This document shows positions 1 through 20,429 of a stretch of 64,000 nt of DNA, one piece after another. Every line of letters starts with the position of its first letter. Position 1 is the first letter of the stretch. The translations under genes and the position numbers were made by a program. This stretch comes from Lepus europaeus (Eukaryota; Chordata; Mammalia; Lagomorpha; Leporidae), in the NCBI RefSeq assembly GCF_033115175.1, contig NC_084838.1, forward strand, positions 40,093,468 through 40,157,467, in the 5' to 3' direction. The notes under the pieces were generated by a model. That model was not told the DNA's origin. It did not search any database and worked only from the letters and a program-made list of their open reading frames with translations.

Positions 1-497
1 GCCCATGAGAGTATTTTAGGCATGGAAAGCCAAGACACTCTGGAAAAAAAAAAAAGAAGAAGAAGACCTAAATGAAAGATCTCTTTGAGTGAGATCCCAG
101 TGGAAAGAACAGGGCCATCAAAGAAGGAGGTACCTTTCTCTGAAGAGAGGAGAGAACTTCCACTTTGACTATGACCCTGTTGGAACAAGATCAAAGTCAG
201 CAAACTCAAAAGGCTTCCATAGCCTTGGCAACTCATGACGAGAGCCTAGGGAGATTACTGACACCATAAACAAGAGTGTCAAATTGTTAAATCAACAACA
301 GGAGTCACTGTGTACTTATGTCTCATGTGGGATCTGTGCTTAATGTGTTGTCCAATGTGAAGTGATGCTATAACTAGTACTAAAACAGTATTTTTACACT
401 TTGTGTTTCTATGTGGGTGCAAACTAATGAAATCTTTACTTAGCATATACTGAATCGATCTTCTGTATATAAAGATAATTGAAAATGAAAAAAAAAA
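1..497 (+). mobile_element. Rabbit-type L1 3' UTR fragment
   Basis: A non-coding 3' end runs off the left edge. Its terminal part (ACTTTGTGTTTCTATGTGGG, then TATAAAGATAATTGAAAATG) ends in a short poly-A at 488-497. I recall this as the rabbit L1 3' UTR; only the last part of the element is here. Confidence 0.6.
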
Positions 498-552
498 GTA
501 ACCTGGTGTTAAATTGGAAATTGCATAGAAAATTAATCAATTTTTTAAAAAT

Positions 553-617
553 ATCATGTAGGATCTCTGTCTTTAATGTGCTGTACACTGTTATTTAATG
601 CTATAAACTAGTACTCC
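553..617 (+). mobile_element. Second small L1 3' UTR fragment
   Basis: TCATGTAGGATCTCTGTCTTTAATG and the following ACTAGTACTC resemble the segment at 320-385 with some divergence. It ends where a SINE fragment begins. Confidence 0.45.
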
Positions 618-618
618 G

Positions 619-816
619 AAGCTGGGAGCCAGGAGCTTCTTCCAGGTCTCCCATGAGGGTGCAGGGGAGACTTGGGACATCCTCCGCTGCTTTCCCAGGG
701 GCATTTAGCAGGGATCTGGCTCCGAAGTAGAGCATCCGGGACTCGAACCTTCGCCCATATCAGATGCCAGTGCTGCAGGCCAGGGCTTTAACATGCTGTG
801 CCACAGTGCTAGCCCC
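619..816 (-). mobile_element. CSINE fragment
   Basis: The 5' two thirds of the element are present; the CT-rich 3' part and tail are missing at the left end. The B-box complement GGACTCGAAC is visible. Confidence 0.85.
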
Positions 817-819
817 TCA

Positions 820-1340
820 TAGTTTTGATAAGAGTGTAAATATGCACAATTGATGGGCAACTGAGCAACATCAAGATGTAAAATACACACATACTTTGAT
901 CCATCATTTCAGCGCTTGGGACTTTCTCCTCCATGTGTCCTCCTGCCTGTGTACAAGGACCTAGACATGTGAGATTCATGCCAGCATTACCAGGTAATGG
1001 AAGACTCTACAGTGAATATCCATGAATGTGAAATGAAGATAAATTACATTATGGTTCTACCAAAATAAAAGACTGTAAAGATACAGAATACATGTTCCCA
1101 TTACTAAATGAAAGAGAAAAGGGGAAAATCATGTAGTTCATGTTTCCATTTGTGAATAAAATACATCAATTTATCTCTACTTTCTAGACTAAATTAATTC
1201 TGAAAGACATAAAAGGAAGAAAATTAAGAGGTGGCAAGACAAGGGTGGGAAAGAGATAAACTATCTACCTTCTTCTGATTTTTGAATTTGTACCATATGT
1301 ATGCCTACTTTAAAAATAATTATCAGTGTTTGAAATAAAA
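820..1340 (+). mobile_element. Probable old L1 3' segment
   Basis: AT-rich non-coding sequence resembles the 3' region of old mammalian L1 copies (GCAGCATTACCAGGTAATGG..., then TTGTGAATAAAA). Divergence is high and the assignment is tentative. Confidence 0.35.
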
Positions 1341-1705
1341 TAAGTATAGAGGCCTTCATCAAATGGTCTCATTCCTGCTCTCCAGCATTCCCCCACAGTT
1401 CCTCTGCAGTCTATCCACCTGAACCTCTAGAAGAGATAGCCTGGATTTCTTATTGCCAAATGAAGCCTATGCCCAATCCTTGGTTTCTCTATTTATCACT
1501 AAGTTTATCTCTTACCAGGACCAGTCCTTTCCCCAACAGTCTGCTCTTTTAGACCCAGTTCCAACTACCTACAAACCCTCTCTGATGAACTTGACCCTCT
1601 GAAAGGGGATTTTTGTAACCAGAGCCTCACAAAAGAATATGTAATTCAATTTCTCTTAAATTGTTGGCTCTTGTTTTAGATGAATTAGTCATATTTTGAA
1701 ACTAA
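1341..1705. other. Unassigned intergenic sequence
   Basis: Moderately pyrimidine-rich, L2-like in feel (TCTGATGAACTTGACCCTCTG) but too diverged to call. No gene is seen. Confidence 0.3.
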
Positions 1706-2033
1706 TTTTTTAAAGATTTATTTATTTATTTACTTATTTATTTGATAGGCAGAGTGACAGAGGGGGAGAGGAAGAAGGGAGGGAGGGAGAAAGGGAGAGA
1801 AATACATCTTCCATTTACTGGTTCACTCCCCAAATGGCCACAACAGCTGGGGCTGGACAAGGCCAAAGCTAGGAACCAGGAACTCCATCTGGATCTCCCA
1901 CATAAATGGCAGTGATTCAAGTACTTGAACCATCATCAAATATTTCCCAGGCCCATTAGCCAGGAGATGGATTAGAAGTGGAGTAGCCAGGTACTTGAAC
2001 TGGCACTCCCATATGGTGGCCACAACACCCACC
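1706..2033 (-). mobile_element. CSINE
   Basis: The T-rich tail TTTATTTATTTATTTAC and GA-rich tract are at the left. The 5' head is shortened. Possible target duplication AAACTAR on both sides. Confidence 0.85.
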
Positions 2034-2097
2034 TCAAAACTAGATTTTGAAGTGTCCTTCTTAAGGCATTTTTTTTGTTCCATTTGTTTTCCCTTTC

Positions 2098-2367
2098 AAG
2101 ACTTTTATTTATCTATTTTCATCCTATCCACTGGTCCACTTCCCAAATGCCTGCAACAGCGAGAGCTGGGCCAGGCTGAAGTCAGGAGCCCAAAACTCAA
2201 TCTGGGTATCCCAAATAGGTGGCAGGGACCCAAGTACTTGAGCCATGACCTGCAGACTCCCATGTTGTACATGAAAAGGAAGCTGGTCAGAAGCCAAACC
2301 CAGGCACTCCAATATGGCATGTGGGTGTCCCAAGCGGTGACTTAACAACCATGTCAAATGCCCACCA
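2098..2367 (-). mobile_element. Old CSINE
   Basis: A diverged copy lacking the CT-rich tract; the CCAAGTACTTGAGCC block and the head are recognisable. Confidence 0.7.
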
Positions 2368-9808
<7,441 letters not shown>

Positions 9809-10329
9809 GAACCTATAGGTGCCCCCAACCCCCACATCCGTTGAGGAGGACTGCTATTGTCATTTCCATTAAGGCACAGGTGGGCAGAACCCCACCCAAA
9901 ATATACTCTATGTGTCTAAGCCAAGGGTTGTCTGTCTCCTCCTTGTCTCCATCATACTTTGTTAAAGGGATGCTTGAGAAAGGCTGTGAAGGCCTTCCTA
10001 TCTAGGGAGGGAGATTTAACCCATAATTCTGACAGCTTCCACCACCCTAGACCTAATATGGACAAAAAGACTTGAGCAGGGAAAGAATGACCTTTTTTAA
10101 GGTTTCTTGAAAATAAAAGTCAAGCTTGAATCCTGAACACTCACCACCCAACCCTACCAAATTCTTTCCCCAGGATAAGGTTGCTAGCTTATGCATGGAA
10201 ATACCTTAATATTAGCTGCATCCAAAGTCTGGGCTGGGGAGACTGACAAAGCATCATGTCAGTGTGATGAGTACTACGAGGTGTGAGGTCTGATGAGGAA
10301 GATGACCCCATGAGAGTCATAATGGAAAT
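9809..10329 (+). other. SPATA31F1 3' UTR and flank
   Basis: Unique sequence that includes the candidate polyadenylation signal. No other gene is seen. Confidence 0.5.
10112..10117 (+). other. Candidate SPATA31F1 polyadenylation signal
   Basis: AATAAA lies about 300 bp after the stop codon in unique sequence, followed by TG-containing sequence. It is the first canonical signal downstream of the gene. Confidence 0.6.
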
Positions 10330-10815
10330 AGTAGGAAATTGTATTCAACAATCCAGCTGAGTCCTTATGATGTGTCAGATACTATACCAGACATAGCAGT
10401 GAGCAAAACACAGGTCTTGCCTCAGTGGAGCTCCTGGTCTCATAAGTGAACAGTCTCATATGCCCAAAGTGTCTAGACACATACACAGGAAGTCCAATAC
10501 TGACCTCAAACTACACAAAAATGAACTGATTCTCTGCTGCCACCACCATGCAATCACAGGTAGCAAAGGCGCTCCAACAGATGAATTCCATCTGTCCAGT
10601 TATTCAGGGCAGAATCATGGACATCATTACTGTTTTCTCTAACAGCCCACATCCACTCCATCAGTAAGTCCTGCTGTCTCTACCTTCAAAAATGCACCCA
10701 AAATATAACCAGTTCTCACCCCCTCTACTTATACCATTACTGCAGTAGCATAACTGGAGACCATGCCTCCAACAGTGTATCTTCAGCGAGGGTCATGGCT
10801 GCAGACAATACTAGA

Positions 10816-10862
10816 TATAAACAGATAGATACATAGGTAGGTAGGTAGGCAGGGAGGCCGCC
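10816..10862. repeat. GATA/GGTA-type microsatellite
   Basis: Degenerate tetranucleotide units (AGATAGATACATAGGTAGG, then GGCAGGGAGG). Confidence 0.7.
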
Positions 10863-10935
10863 AGACAGCCATGTAAATAAATAAGATTACTACAGGAATG
10901 AGTATAAATGAAAGAAAGATCTAAAAACTGGGCTC

Positions 10936-11286
10936 AGGCCAGCGCCGTGGCTCAACAGGCTAATCCTCCGCCTTGCGGCGCCGGCACACCAGGTTCTAGT
11001 CCTGGTCGGGGCGCCGGATTCTGTTCTGGTTGCCCCTCTTCCAGGCCAGCTCTCTGCTGTGGCCCGGGAGTGCAGTAGAGGATGGCCCAAGTGCTTGGGC
11101 CCTGCACCCCAGGGGAGACCAGGAGAAGCTCCTGGCTCCTGGCTTCGGATCAGCGCGGTGCGCCGGCCACGGCGGCCATTGGAGGGTGAACCAACGGCAA
11201 AGGAAGACCTTTCTCTCTGTCTCTCTGTCTCACTGTCCACTCTGCCTGTCCAAAATTTTAAAAAAAATTTTTTAATTAAAAAAAAA
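10936..11286 (+). mobile_element. Young CSINE (GGCTAATCC class)
   Basis: A full-length copy with CpGs retained. A perfect 14-bp target duplication TAAAAACTGGGCTC is at 10922-10935 and 11287-11300, inside the antisense L2. Confidence 0.93.
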
Positions 11287-11880
11287 TAAAAACTGGGCTC
11301 TGGGAGAACCCCACATTAAGAAACAGAAAAGTGAAGGAAGACCTAGCATGCCGAGGAGCTGAAAAGCAGCAGCCAGTGAAGCAGGAGGAAAGCTAGAAGC
11401 CTTGATGTACCAGAAGTGTTTTCAAGATGAAAGTGAACAACTGCATGAAAAGTTGTCCGTCAGTCGAGATGAGGCTCATCAGCCTTGGCAGCATCAAGGT
11501 CATTCACGACATTCAGAAGTACACATTCAGGTGAGCAATGTGGGTGAAGACAGGACTAAAGTGGACTCAAGAGACAGTGGGAGGAGAACAATTGGTCATA
11601 GCAAGTGAAATCAACTCCTCCAGGGATTTTTGTTTAAAAACACATTTTTAATAGCACAAGAGGGGTTCATTTAAGTACTGAACACAAAAGTGTTAAAAGT
11701 TAGTGGAAAAGATTCTGTTGAGAGGAATAAGTGATGCAGGAGAGCAAGGGCAGAACTTCTGGAATAAGTGATGGCAGAGAAGAAAGAAGTGGGAGCTGGT
11801 CCACAGGGGGGGGGGGTCTAGGCTTTGGTTAAATGCAGACCCTTTTCTGTCGGTAGAGAATACAGCATTGGTGAGCAAGG

Positions 11881-13710
11881 ACTTTGTGCATCAGGAGGAA
11901 AGTTTTCTCCAGCAACTACACTATGGGCAACGACCCAGTGGGGTTTATGAAAATCCAGGAAGGGACAAGGACTCTAAGAGGCAAGGGCTATACGGCAACC
12001 AAAACCAAAAAAATGGAGGTAAATAGGAATTCTGGGAGTTACTGTGGAAACATCCTATTAGGGTCTAACAAGTTGGTGGTAGACTGAATGCCAGGTGAGC
12101 ATGAAAAAGTTGAGATTGCCAATCATGTGCATGAAGCAAGAGCTCTTGGATATTGGAGCAGCAGGAAAGATCACAGAGAAAACTCTGTGTGGAACCTGAG
12201 CAAGACTGTGGGGCCGGAGTCATAGAAACGGGGTAGAGAGGAATCCTATGATCAATGAGAGACCAAGGAGACTTAGGGATGGGAAGAGAGAAATGGGAAG
12301 CAGAAGCAGGAAGACAGAGAGGATGCCCAGGGAACGTGGCATGGGCTTCTGTTTTGGCCACGTAACATCTCAGAAAGAAGCCCCTCTGTATCCTCACTCC
12401 AAGAGCTGGAGAAAAGGCAAGGCATGTGATGGCTTCTTTGTGAGGTGTTATCATGGACATGTGAACATTTGGTTCCTAAGAAAGTTCAAGATCACTCCAC
12501 TCACCATCTCATCAACCCAGGAAGTAGTGGCAGACCTGCTTCCCCAGCTAGGACCCTGCATTTAGTAGAGCGTGTCCACTGCTAGGATACAAAGAGGCAG
12601 GGATGTATCCCTCCTCTGAATGGGGGCTCCGTGCCTAACTGGCCCCTACCTGGGCCCCAAGGGCAGGCAGGCACAAGGTCCAGCCTTGCTGAGCCAAGAC
12701 TCTCCAGGTGTTTTCCTAAAGCAAGCCAAAGATCAAAGGAGGTCTTGTGACAGGCACATCCTCTGCGTGGTGGAAGCTTGGCAGAAAGCCACAGAGCTAG
12801 GGGGCTACAGGGAGGTCCAGGATGAAGGGAATGGACTCAGATGTGTCACAGTGGCATCAGATGGAATCCAGGGTTAGCGTGCACACATCCTGATTAGGGT
12901 GGAGTAGGTCCTTCCACGGTCTCCCACAGGCTCCTACTTCCCATAGGCCAGCATGGGCTCAGACTGTAGACCAAACTCCCACAACAGAGGGCTGTGGGCA
13001 GACAGATGAACTGAAATGAAGGCCACCAGGAATTTAAGTTCTCAGCAAAGTCAAGAGTAGGAGAAGGCAGGATCAGAGCCTATGATTCACATAGGAAGCA
13101 CATGGAGGAAGCCTCACGCATGCCATCTCAAACCCTAGCAAAACCCCTTCACCTCCCCCAAGTTTCAAGAGAGGCCAAAATCAGAGGAAGCAAAGCCTAA
13201 TGAAAGGCACAAGTCCAGAGGTGGACACATCGCTGCTAGCTTGGGCACTACATCCTGCCTTGGTCAATAGGCCTGATATTTTCTAGAGCCCTTCCCTTGC
13301 TCCCCTCAAAACATGTCAGAATTGTCGGGTTGGATTTCATTCCACTGACTGCCAACAGTGGGAGGTGAGTGGCTTCTCCACAACTGTCCTGTCAAACATT
13401 GGGTCAGAGAAGACAGGGGCCACTTTACATATGTGCCTGCCTCCTACAGCCCAGACAGAGAAGGCAAAGAACAGAGGATGAGCACAGGAATAAGGAGCAT
13501 GGAGATGCTGCTTCCTGCAAAGAGTGGGAGGTGGCTGGGCTGCTGCTGCTTCACCAGCCAACCAAGGCCCAGTACTCCACTGAGACACTGGAGCCCAAGC
13601 CAGGCCAGGCCTGTCACAGAAGGAAGGATAAGATTGGTTCTCATGCCCACTGCAGGGAAAGAAAAGGAAGGAGGAGCACCTTGAGTTCAGGTGAAGATAT
13701 AAGAAACAGG
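11881..13710. other. Unique intergenic sequence
   Basis: No repeat or gene is recognised. Open frames up to 145 codons occur but overlap on both strands and resemble nothing known. Confidence 0.4.
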
Positions 13711-13958
13711 CACGGAGCTGGCATTACGAGGCTTGTGACACCAGCACCCCATATGAGCACTGGTTTGAGTCCCAGCTGTGCCAGTTCTAATCCAGCTCCA
13801 GGCTAATAGTCCTGGGAAAGCAGCAGAGGACGGCCCAAGTGCTTGGGCCTCTAGCACCCACATGGGAGACCCAGAGTGCCAGGCTCCTGGCTGCAGCCTG
13901 GCCAAGCCCCAGCCGTTGTAGCCATTTGGGGAGTGAACCAGCAGATGGAAGATTGACA

Positions 13959-13999
<41 letters not shown>

Positions 14000-14032
14000 T
14001 TTTCAAATAACAAAACAAATCTTTGGGGAAAA
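13711..14032 (+). mobile_element. CSINE
   Basis: A diverged copy with a (CT)n run at 13962-13998 and a TTTTCAAATAACAAAACAAA tail. Confidence 0.85.
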
Positions 14033-15325
14033 AATTAAGCAGAATAAAAGCATTTAAGATGCTGGGGCACATGGGGGACATGGAGGACCTACCCTACCTG
14101 GTCAAAGTGGAAAGATAGAGAATCAACCAATCCCATCCCTAGAGAGGGCAAGGCGAGGACAGTGAATACTTGGGCTTGACGAGAGTATTGAAACAGGAAA
14201 GTCTGTGAACCAGCCAGAGAGAGATGTCTTGTTTCCAGGAGGAGGGGTGGGTGCTGCCAATTGGCCCCCTTTCCCGCCTCGTCTCTCTCCTCAACCATAA
14301 CTCCTCTCCATCCAAGGCCAGGCAAGTAGCATTCTAGGGGATTTCCAGAGAGAAATACTCTCAAGGTCAGGTCAGTTACAAAGGCCACAGGGCAGGGTCC
14401 TGGGCAGGCAGCCTGACCATGGGAACCCAAACAGTGGGAAGGGAAGCCACTGCTTGCGGTAAATAGTGCTGGCAGCTGGAATGTGTCAGGGAACGGGAGG
14501 AGCAAAAAGGGAGAGGCCTGAGCAGAACCACACACAGACACATGAACACAAGTGCTTGGCCACACAGGTGGTACAGAAAAAGACGCAAAGCCAACCATGC
14601 CACTCAGACACAAATTCAGAGTGTGCACAAACAGGTCTAAGTAACACAGCTACATGAACACTCTGAGGGAGAGAATCAAGCAGAGACAGGCACAAACACA
14701 TGCACACGCTGACTGGCACACACATCTCACAGACCCAGTCACAATCGCACCCAAATCCATCCATCCTGCCCAGCCCCTTGCCTCCATATAGCCCTTAGGC
14801 CACCTCAGGTCAGGGCAGTCTTTCTCATCTCCAAACTCTGGCTTGTCATTTCTGACCCATGGCTTGTCCTTTAACAGCACAGTCTTAGATTCCTCTACAG
14901 ATTCCTCCTTGGTCTCCAGAACTTGCCTGTGTGCCCTTAAAGAATTGTCAGGGTCAGGAAGTGAGTCCACCGTGCTCTTCAGCAACCCTGTCCCTCACCT
15001 ACACACCCATCACCAGCAGAGCCCCAGATCACTGCTGCTCCAATCATGCAGGGTCCTGACCTCTAGACTGTGACACAGAAGACCAAGAGGAGGACAAGAC
15101 AGACACACGTGGTCCAAGTTACCCTCAGGGACCATGAAGAACCAGGTCGTCTGTCCCTGGGAAGGAGCACCTGACACGGGGCATGACCACATGTGAGGCT
15201 GTGAACCTCAACCCCACCCTGACCAACTCACCCCAAAACCCAGTTCCAGCCCCATTTCCGAAGATAAGTCTAAGTCCCAGTTCCTTCAAATGGGACTGGA
15301 ACAACTCCACCTCAGAAAGGAAATG
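14033..15325. other. Unique intergenic sequence
   Basis: Contains CA-rich stretches near 14527-14740. No gene or repeat family is recognised; the 179-codon antisense frame at 14089-14628 is low in complexity. Confidence 0.4.
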
Positions 15326-15650
15326 CTGGGCTGGCACTGTGGCACAGTAGGTTAAGCTGCCGCCTATGATGCTGGCATCCCCTATGAGCATAGGTTCAGG
15401 CCCCAGTCAGAGGGCACTACCTCTGATCCAGCTCTGCATATGCACCTGGGAAGGCAGCAGACCATGGCCCACGTTCTCGGGCCCTGCCACCTACAAGGGA
15501 GACAGATGGAGTTCAAAGCTCCTGACTTCAGCCTGGCTTACCCCTAGCCATTATGGCAATTTGGGTCGAATGGACCAATGGGTGACAGATCTCTCACTGT
15601 CTCTCCCTCTCTGTAGCTCTGTCCTTCAAATAAATCTTTTTTTAAAAAAA
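15326..15650 (+). mobile_element. CSINE
   Basis: An older-class copy ending in CTTCAAATAAATCTTTTTTTA; a younger copy sits directly behind its tail. Confidence 0.88.
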
Positions 15651-15655
15651 TCCTA

Positions 15656-15985
15656 GGCCGGTGCCGTGGCTTAATCCTCCGCCTTGTGGCACCGGCACAC
15701 CGGGTTCTAGTCCCGGTTGGGGCGCCGGATTCTATCCCGGTTGCCCCTCTTCCAGGCCAGCTCTCTGCTATGGCCCGGGAAGGCAGTGGAGGATGGCCCA
15801 AGTCCTTGGGCCCTGCACCCGCATGGGAGACCAGGAGAAGCACCTGGCTCCTGGCTTCAGATCAGCGCGATGCGCTGGCCGCAGCGGCCATTGGAGGGTG
15901 AACCAACAGCAAAAAGGAAGACCTTTTTCTCTCTCCCTATCCACTCTGCCTGTCAAAAAAAAAAAAAAAAAGAAAGAAAAGAAAG
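15656..15985 (+). mobile_element. Young CSINE (GGCTAATCC class)
   Basis: Inserted in or next to the A-rich tail of the preceding SINE; A-rich target duplication near AAAATCCY. The tail is poly-A with AAAG units. Confidence 0.9.
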
Positions 15986-16037
15986 AAAAATCCCAGAGAC
16001 TTTTTTTTTTTTTAAATGTATTACTATAAAGAGAGCA

Positions 16038-16362
16038 GGGGCTGGTGTTGTGGCGTAGCAGAGCAGGTAAAGCTGCTGCTGCTGCTGCCGTGCCGCATCC
16101 CAAATGGGTGCCGGTTTGAGCCCCGGCTGCTCCACTTCTGATCCAGCTCTCTGCTTTGGCCTGGGAAAGCAGCGGAGGATGACCCAAGTACTCCAGCCCC
16201 TGAACTCACAGGAGAGAACCAGAAGAAGCTCCTGGCTCCTGGCTTTGGCCCAGCCCAGCACCATCGTTGCAGCCATCTGGGGAGTAAACCAGCGGAAGGA
16301 GGATCTCTCTGTCTCTCCCCCTTTCCCTGTAACTCTCTTTCAAATAAATACATCTTTTGTAA
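16038..16362 (+). mobile_element. CSINE
   Basis: The head holds a (GCT)n expansion at 16071-16087. Imperfect target duplication ACTATAAAGAGAGCA / ACTATATAAAGAGAACA flanks the copy. Confidence 0.88.
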
Positions 16363-16379
16363 ACTATATAAAGAGAACA

Positions 16380-19378
16380 GATTTCATTCATTTCATAGGT
16401 ACAATTCTAAGAAGATAACCAGATTTCTCTCCTTCCCTCAATCTTCCTTCCTTTTATTTTGGTAGTATTTTTATATTTGCTAAAACATAATTTCAATCTA
16501 CTCTACCAAGAATGCATTAATACAGTGGTTCACAACTGTGTATACTGTTTAAAAAAAAAAAAAAAAGAAAGGAAATATTGATGGGTATTAACCAAAAAGG
16601 TTTACATGGCCAAAAAAGTTTGATATAGAACACTGTGATGTTAGGCTCTCCACGGCCTAGCTGTCTACCTTCCTTAGTTGAAACATAACTACAAGAGTCA
16701 CTCAAAGCCCACAAGCATGGGTGGTTAGTAGGAGGACGGCCAATAACCTCTCATCTACACCAGATAAATACCCACATTATACCCAAGACTAAATCCTTCT
16801 ATGTGTATCTTAGATGCTTAAAATTCCCCTCCAAAACAAGTTTAACTCCATGGCCAATCTTAATCCCGGTTCTAAATACAAACAATACCCTACTCCAACC
16901 CTAACACAATCTTATACCAATATAACTAGCTGTTATAGACCACACACCAAATTCCAAGCGCTCTTTAACACTGCCGTAATTCCACACCACTGCTTACCAC
17001 TGCCTAAGACCCGTCCGTAATGTCAATATCACGCTGTTCCAGGCATAATCCTAACCCTAGGAACTGTACATTAACGTATGCAACTACACCAGGCACACAA
17101 ACAGTACACGTTTCTGAAAGCGTGTGTCACGTGCACCCCCAGGACCTCAGCAGCTCCTTAGTAACAGCTGCATGTCCACAGGGCATCTCATTCCGAGGGC
17201 TCAGCGCTCGGCTGGGAACCCAGGAGCACCAAAGCGCCCAGGCCTTCTGACCCTTGTTGGACACACACGCTGAGGGACTCAGCCCACCCCTAACTGTTCC
17301 AGGACTAGCCCAGCCCCTCGGCTGAAATTCCCGCCATACCCCTCCCCGACTCTTGCCTGCCAAGCTTGAAGCATCTGCTGCCCTGGAACCCCCCGCCCCC
17401 TACCAGGCAGGCAGACAAGCCCAGGGCCGAGGGAATGTGGCCCTTTCCAATGTGGGGATTTCCAGACTCTTGCAACACCCATACCTAGGCTGTCTACCCC
17501 ACAGCTGGCCCAGGTGCCTGTCCTAGAGGGGTAATGGATCTGTTGACGGCATGAAAAAAACACATTTCCAAGGCCTAAGTCTGGTGATAGAATGCATTCT
17601 GCGCTTCTCATGGTAGAGCACAAGCCAGCCTTGTGTACCCCCTCAGCCCTCACCCCTAAACGCCAGTGCAGTGCTCCTCCACGGCTCCCACCCCAGAGGT
17701 TGTCAGACAGTACCTAAGCTCCACTGGAGCACCACCAAGCCAAGCATTCACCCCAAGGACCTGAACTCTTTGCTGGACACTCGGTCTCAGATGTACATGT
17801 TCCCCTTCCCTAATGTCTACATTGAACCTGGCCTGAGGAACAAAAGGGGCCTTGGTGCAGAACCAAAAGGGGCCTCGGTGCAGGGCTGCAAGCCCCAGAA
17901 CTCCACACCCAATAGCATTCAGGTGGACCACAGGGAGGGACGGGCCAGACCATCAGCTGAGCACCAAAAATGGCCACGTGGGCAGTCTGCATTAGCACCT
18001 CTCTGAGGCTGCTCTAGCCCTGCAGTCTGGTTCAGAGGCAGGCAGTGTCCTGAACCTAGGCAAGGAGGGCAAGTCTGAGCCCTGAGGGGTCTGCGTCCAC
18101 CATCTCACGGCAGTCAGAGGACCCCAACGGCTTAAGGAAGGGCACCATGTGCAACACTAACACTCAGAGTAAGAGCCTCTGCGGCCTCCACCAAGTCCCG
18201 AGGGGACAGGCAGGTGTCCTGACAGAGAGGGAGCCTGGGATTTGAGAGCAGCAGCAGCAGCATGGCCCCCTCCTCCTCCCTGCCACCTTCCCCTCTTTCT
18301 GCAAGTTATGCCAGAGCACAGAAGCTTCTCCCACGAGGGGCCTGGGGGGCGGGGCCATCACTCTGGCTTCCTTTACCCCAGACCACCTGTGTTCCCTGCT
18401 CCTGGCTCTGGGCCCATCTGGCGTGGGGATGAAAGTGTAAAAGGCTCTTAGGGTGCGCTCACCCCAGCCCACCAAAGGCTTACAATTACCGGACAGCTTG
18501 GTATAAAGTACAGACCCTGGGGCTCTTTCCTGATGGTCTGTGTAAGGTGGAGTAGTGCCTCTAATTTTGTATTTGTAAGGGTTCCCAGGTGATTCTGAAA
18601 TGCAGCCAGATTTGGAAACAATCTAGCACAATAGGATTCTGGAATCATCTAAATCCTCACAGCCCTTGTTATCCTACCTTTCCACAGGGATGTGGCAATT
18701 TCAAACATTCTGGTGCCAGGATCTGCCAGGAGACAGGAAAAGCTCCACGAAATCTCTCCTTGTTGTTCCCAGTTCTGCTCCTGGAATGCTAGCCTCTCAC
18801 AGGGAATGAGTTCTCCCTGCCCCGCTTAAGGGTTTATCCTGCTGGAAAACCTCACACACAATGGCTGTTATCTCTCTGCTAGGCCACTCAATGTCCTGCC
18901 TCGTCCTCTCTGGACCTGGGGAAAATGTCACCTCTACCTCTCCATCCGACAGCATTCCTATCTCCAATCCCCACCCCCTGTATCCCCTCCTTCCCATCAG
19001 CATACCCTCTGATGGGCCCACGTGCCTGGTCACCCTGTCCTGACAGTGCCTCCCAACCCTCATTTCCTCGTCTCCCTAAGGCTTCTCCAGCCCCTCAAGA
19101 TCCAGCCTTCAGAAAACTTGAGTAAGCCTGGGGGTGAGGGGCCTGCCGCTGAGTTTAGCACTCTGCAAACAGATGGGTTTTGCAGTTCTGACAGGGGCGG
19201 CGGTGGGGGGCAAGGGGACAGTCACAACTCTAAAGTCCTCATTCAGCTTTAAATATAGATTCTAGGCTATGATCCAGCAGTCACAGCACACACTAGGATG
19301 AATTGCAAATTTAAAATATTAACAATTAAACTCCAGGAATGACATCATGCAAGATGACAGAGCAAGAAGCTGGGAGTA
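16380..19378. other. SINE-free unique block upstream of CCL21
   Basis: About 3 kb with no recognisable transposon. Base composition moves from AT-rich (16.4-17.1 kb) to GC-richer (17.1-19.2 kb). It holds a short tandem duplication at 17837-17882 but no gene I can name. Regulatory content is possible but not shown. Confidence 0.5.
17837..17882. repeat. Two-unit 23-bp tandem duplication
   Basis: The unit around CAAAAGGGGCCTTGGTGCAG occurs twice in a row with two differences. Confidence 0.75.
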
Positions 19379-19715
19379 GGGAGAGTGGCATTGTGGTACA
19401 GAAGGTTAAGTCACTGGGATATTGGCATCCCATTTTGAGTACCAGTTCAAGTCCCAGCTCCTCCATCTCCAATCCAGTTTCCTGCTAATGCACTTGGGAA
19501 GGCAGCAGAAGATGCTCCAGGTACTTGGGTCCCTACTACCATGTAGGAGACCCAAATGGAATTGCAGGCTCCTGAGTTCAGCGTGACCCTGTGTGAGCTG
19601 TTGCAGCCATTTGAGGAGTGAAGCAGCAGATAGAAGATTTCTTTCTCTCTCTCTGTCTCTCCCTCTCTCTGTCACTCTAACTTTGAAATAAATAAAATAA
19701 ACTGAAAAAAAAAAT
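19379..19715 (+). mobile_element. CSINE
   Basis: A diverged full-length copy with a CT-rich tract and a GAAATAAATAAAATAAA tail. Confidence 0.85.
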
Positions 19716-19721
19716 ACATTT

Positions 19722-19904
19722 GGGGCTGACGCTTTTGCATAGCGGGTAAAGCCACCACCTGTAATGCTGGCATCCCATATGGGTGCTGGTTCTAGTCCCG
19801 ACTGCTCCACTTCCAATCCAGCTCCCTGCTATGGCCTGAAAAAGCAGTAGAAGATGGCCCAAGGCCTTGGGCCCCTGCACCTGCATGGGAGACCCAGAGA
19901 AGCC
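19722..19904 (+). mobile_element. CSINE, 3' truncated
   Basis: The head and body are present but the copy stops after GGGAGACCCAGAGAAG, where L1 sequence begins. Confidence 0.85.
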
Positions 19905-20429
19905 AATGGGCAAAGAACTAAAAGATATCTGGAAACAGTACAGGAACAAAATGAGCATCAATAAGGTAGAAATAACATTTTTTTGGGAAAAGGACCCAAA
20001 ATAAATTCTGGTGCCATAAACACTAAAATCGCAGTGAGAAATTCACTTGAGGAGTTCATCAGCAGATTTGGGCAGCAAGACAAAGGATCAGTACACTTGA
20101 ATATAAAACAGTAAAAATGGCTAAATCTGAGAAGTCGTTAGAAAACAGAGGAAGAAAGGTGAACAGTCCAAGGACACCATCAACTCAACCTCATCACAGG
20201 GTTTTCAAAAGACGAGAAAAGTTTTTTGAAGAAATTATGGCTGAAAATATCCCAAATCTGATAAACAGTATGAACTCAAGAACCGCAAGCAGGGTAAACT
20301 TGAAGTGATCCACACTGAAACACATTACAGTCAGACTGTTGAAACCCAAAGACAAAGGGAAAATTTTGAAAGCAGCAAAAAGAGAAGTAACTCATTACAT
20401 TCAAGAGATCCTCAAAAAGATTTATAGCT

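Larger units (their letters stand above)
10330..11880 (-). mobile_element. L2 LINE fragments, antisense, carrying a young CSINE
   Basis: At 10330-10450 the antisense 3' end is visible (GTGTCAGATACTATACCAGAC ... GCAGTGAGCAAAACA). More internal L2 sequence flanks the SINE at 10936-11286 and runs to about 11880 (CCACATTAAGA, GTGAAGCAGGAGGAAA, CAAGAGACAGTGGGAGGAG). The part between, including a GATA/GGTA microsatellite at 10816-10860, is diverged or deleted. Confidence 0.65.
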